Below, piece by piece: positions 12,735-13,158 of a stretch of 13,158 bases of DNA. The stretch is from NCBI GenBank assembly GCA_964547105.1, contig CAZJLO010000052.1:1-13158 (forward strand), read 5' to 3'. Origin of the DNA: RXOA01 sp964547105 (GTDB lineage Bacteria > Bipolaricaulota > Bipolaricaulia > UBA7950 > UBA9294). The notes beneath the pieces were generated by a model. The model was not told where the DNA came from. It did no database searches and saw nothing but the letters and a program-made list of their open reading frames with translations. The first letter of the stretch is position 1; every line of letters begins with the position of its first letter. The position numbers and the translations under genes are program-made.

Positions 12735-13158
12735 ATGCAGTTCGCCAGAAGCTACGCGACTCGAGTTCGGCAGTTCGCCCCCAATGCAAAACTGTACCTG
12801 ATCTACACGTTCTTGAGCGGTCTCGGCTTCGGGATCTACCGATTGTTCTACAACCTGTATGTGCTGTCGCTTGGCAACAGCTCATCGTTTCTTGGGCTGC
12901 TTGTCGCCGTTCCCGGCTTGGTCATCACGGCACTGGCCTTGCCGATCGGCGCGCTTGGTGCACGAACGGGATTCCGCACAACGCTCATCGCCGGCGTGGC
13001 GATCATGGTCGGCTCGCTCGTAGGCATCGCTCAAGAGACATCTGCCGCAGCTCTGATCCTGTTTGCCGCGACGTTGGGACTCAGTCGCGGCATGCTTGAT
13101 GTCCGCAACGCCCCGTTCGTCGCCGAGAACAGCGCAGCTCGGGAACGGACTCACTTGT
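12735..13158 (+). CDS. MFS transporter, N-terminal part (cut by window edge)
   Basis: The frame from ATG 12735 is open to the end of the window (141 codons). It encodes the first membrane segments of a major facilitator superfamily carrier. Helices read LYLIYTFLSGLGFGIYRLFY (about 20-39), FLGLLVAVPGLVITALALPI (52-71), a loop GALGARTGFRT of the MFS motif-A kind (G-x3-D/R-x-G), TLIAGVAIMVGSLVGIA, and ALILFAATLGLSRGM. MFS carriers move small solutes across the inner membrane using ion gradients; the substrate is unknown. No SD precedes the ATG, consistent with the leaderless arrangement noted for the TATAAT. No alternative start gives a better N-terminus in view. The C-terminal two thirds are outside the window. 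Confidence 0.82.
   Translation, partial: MQFARSYATRVRQFAPNAKLYLIYTFLSGLGFGIYRLFYNLYVLSLGNSSSFLGLLVAVPGLVITALALPIGALGARTGFRTTLIAGVAIMVGSLVGIAQETSAAALILFAATLGLSRGMLDVRNAPFVAENSAARERTHL

Overview
The window is bacterial DNA, roughly 55-60% G+C by eye, with tightly packed genes and several ATGA stop/start overlaps. A ferredoxin-dependent 2-oxoacid oxidoreductase and an ADP-forming acyl-CoA synthetase point to an anaerobic fermentative lineage. I cannot name the phylum; no rRNA, tRNA, CRISPR array or transposase was seen.

Positions 73-4158 (minus strand) form a compact bacterial microcompartment (BMC) operon. In transcription order it encodes a hexameric shell protein (BMC-H), a tandem-domain trimeric shell protein (BMC-T, like CsoS1D), a class V PLP-dependent aminotransferase with a short EutQ-like N-terminal domain, a pentameric vertex protein (BMC-P, EutN/CcmL family), and a hydantoinase/allantoinase-type cyclic amidohydrolase. 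All three shell classes are present. The usual metabolosome core (acylating aldehyde dehydrogenase, PduL-type phosphotransacylase, alcohol dehydrogenase) is not. The operon may continue beyond the left edge.

Positions 4629-9131 (plus strand) form a divergent operon encoding a 2x[4Fe-4S] ferredoxin subunit, the alpha and beta subunits of a pyruvate-type 2-oxoacid:ferredoxin oxidoreductase, and the alpha and beta subunits of an ADP-forming acyl-CoA synthetase. The 470-bp region between the two operons carries two copies of the perfect palindrome TAGTATACTA, one in front of each operon. It fits the TNGT-N2-ACNA pattern of GntR/FadR-type operators. My reading is one co-regulated regulon: a cyclic amide or ureide is opened, an amino compound is transaminated in the shell to an oxo acid, the oxo acid is oxidised to an acyl-CoA with reduced ferredoxin, and the thioester is converted to ATP. 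Substrate, later ring-opening steps and regulator are not in the window. This is the candidate undescribed system.

The rest looks like ordinary chromosome. A hairpin terminator and a GGATCA hexamer repeat lie between the convergent ends at 9131 and 9327. They are followed by an OsmC-family protein and an EamA/DMT transporter (minus), then a nucleoside hydrolase with a structured leader, a rhodanese-like lipoprotein and the start of an MFS transporter (plus, cut by the right edge). The nucleoside hydrolase could supply nucleobases to a ureide pathway, but nothing in the sequence ties it to the BMC operon.
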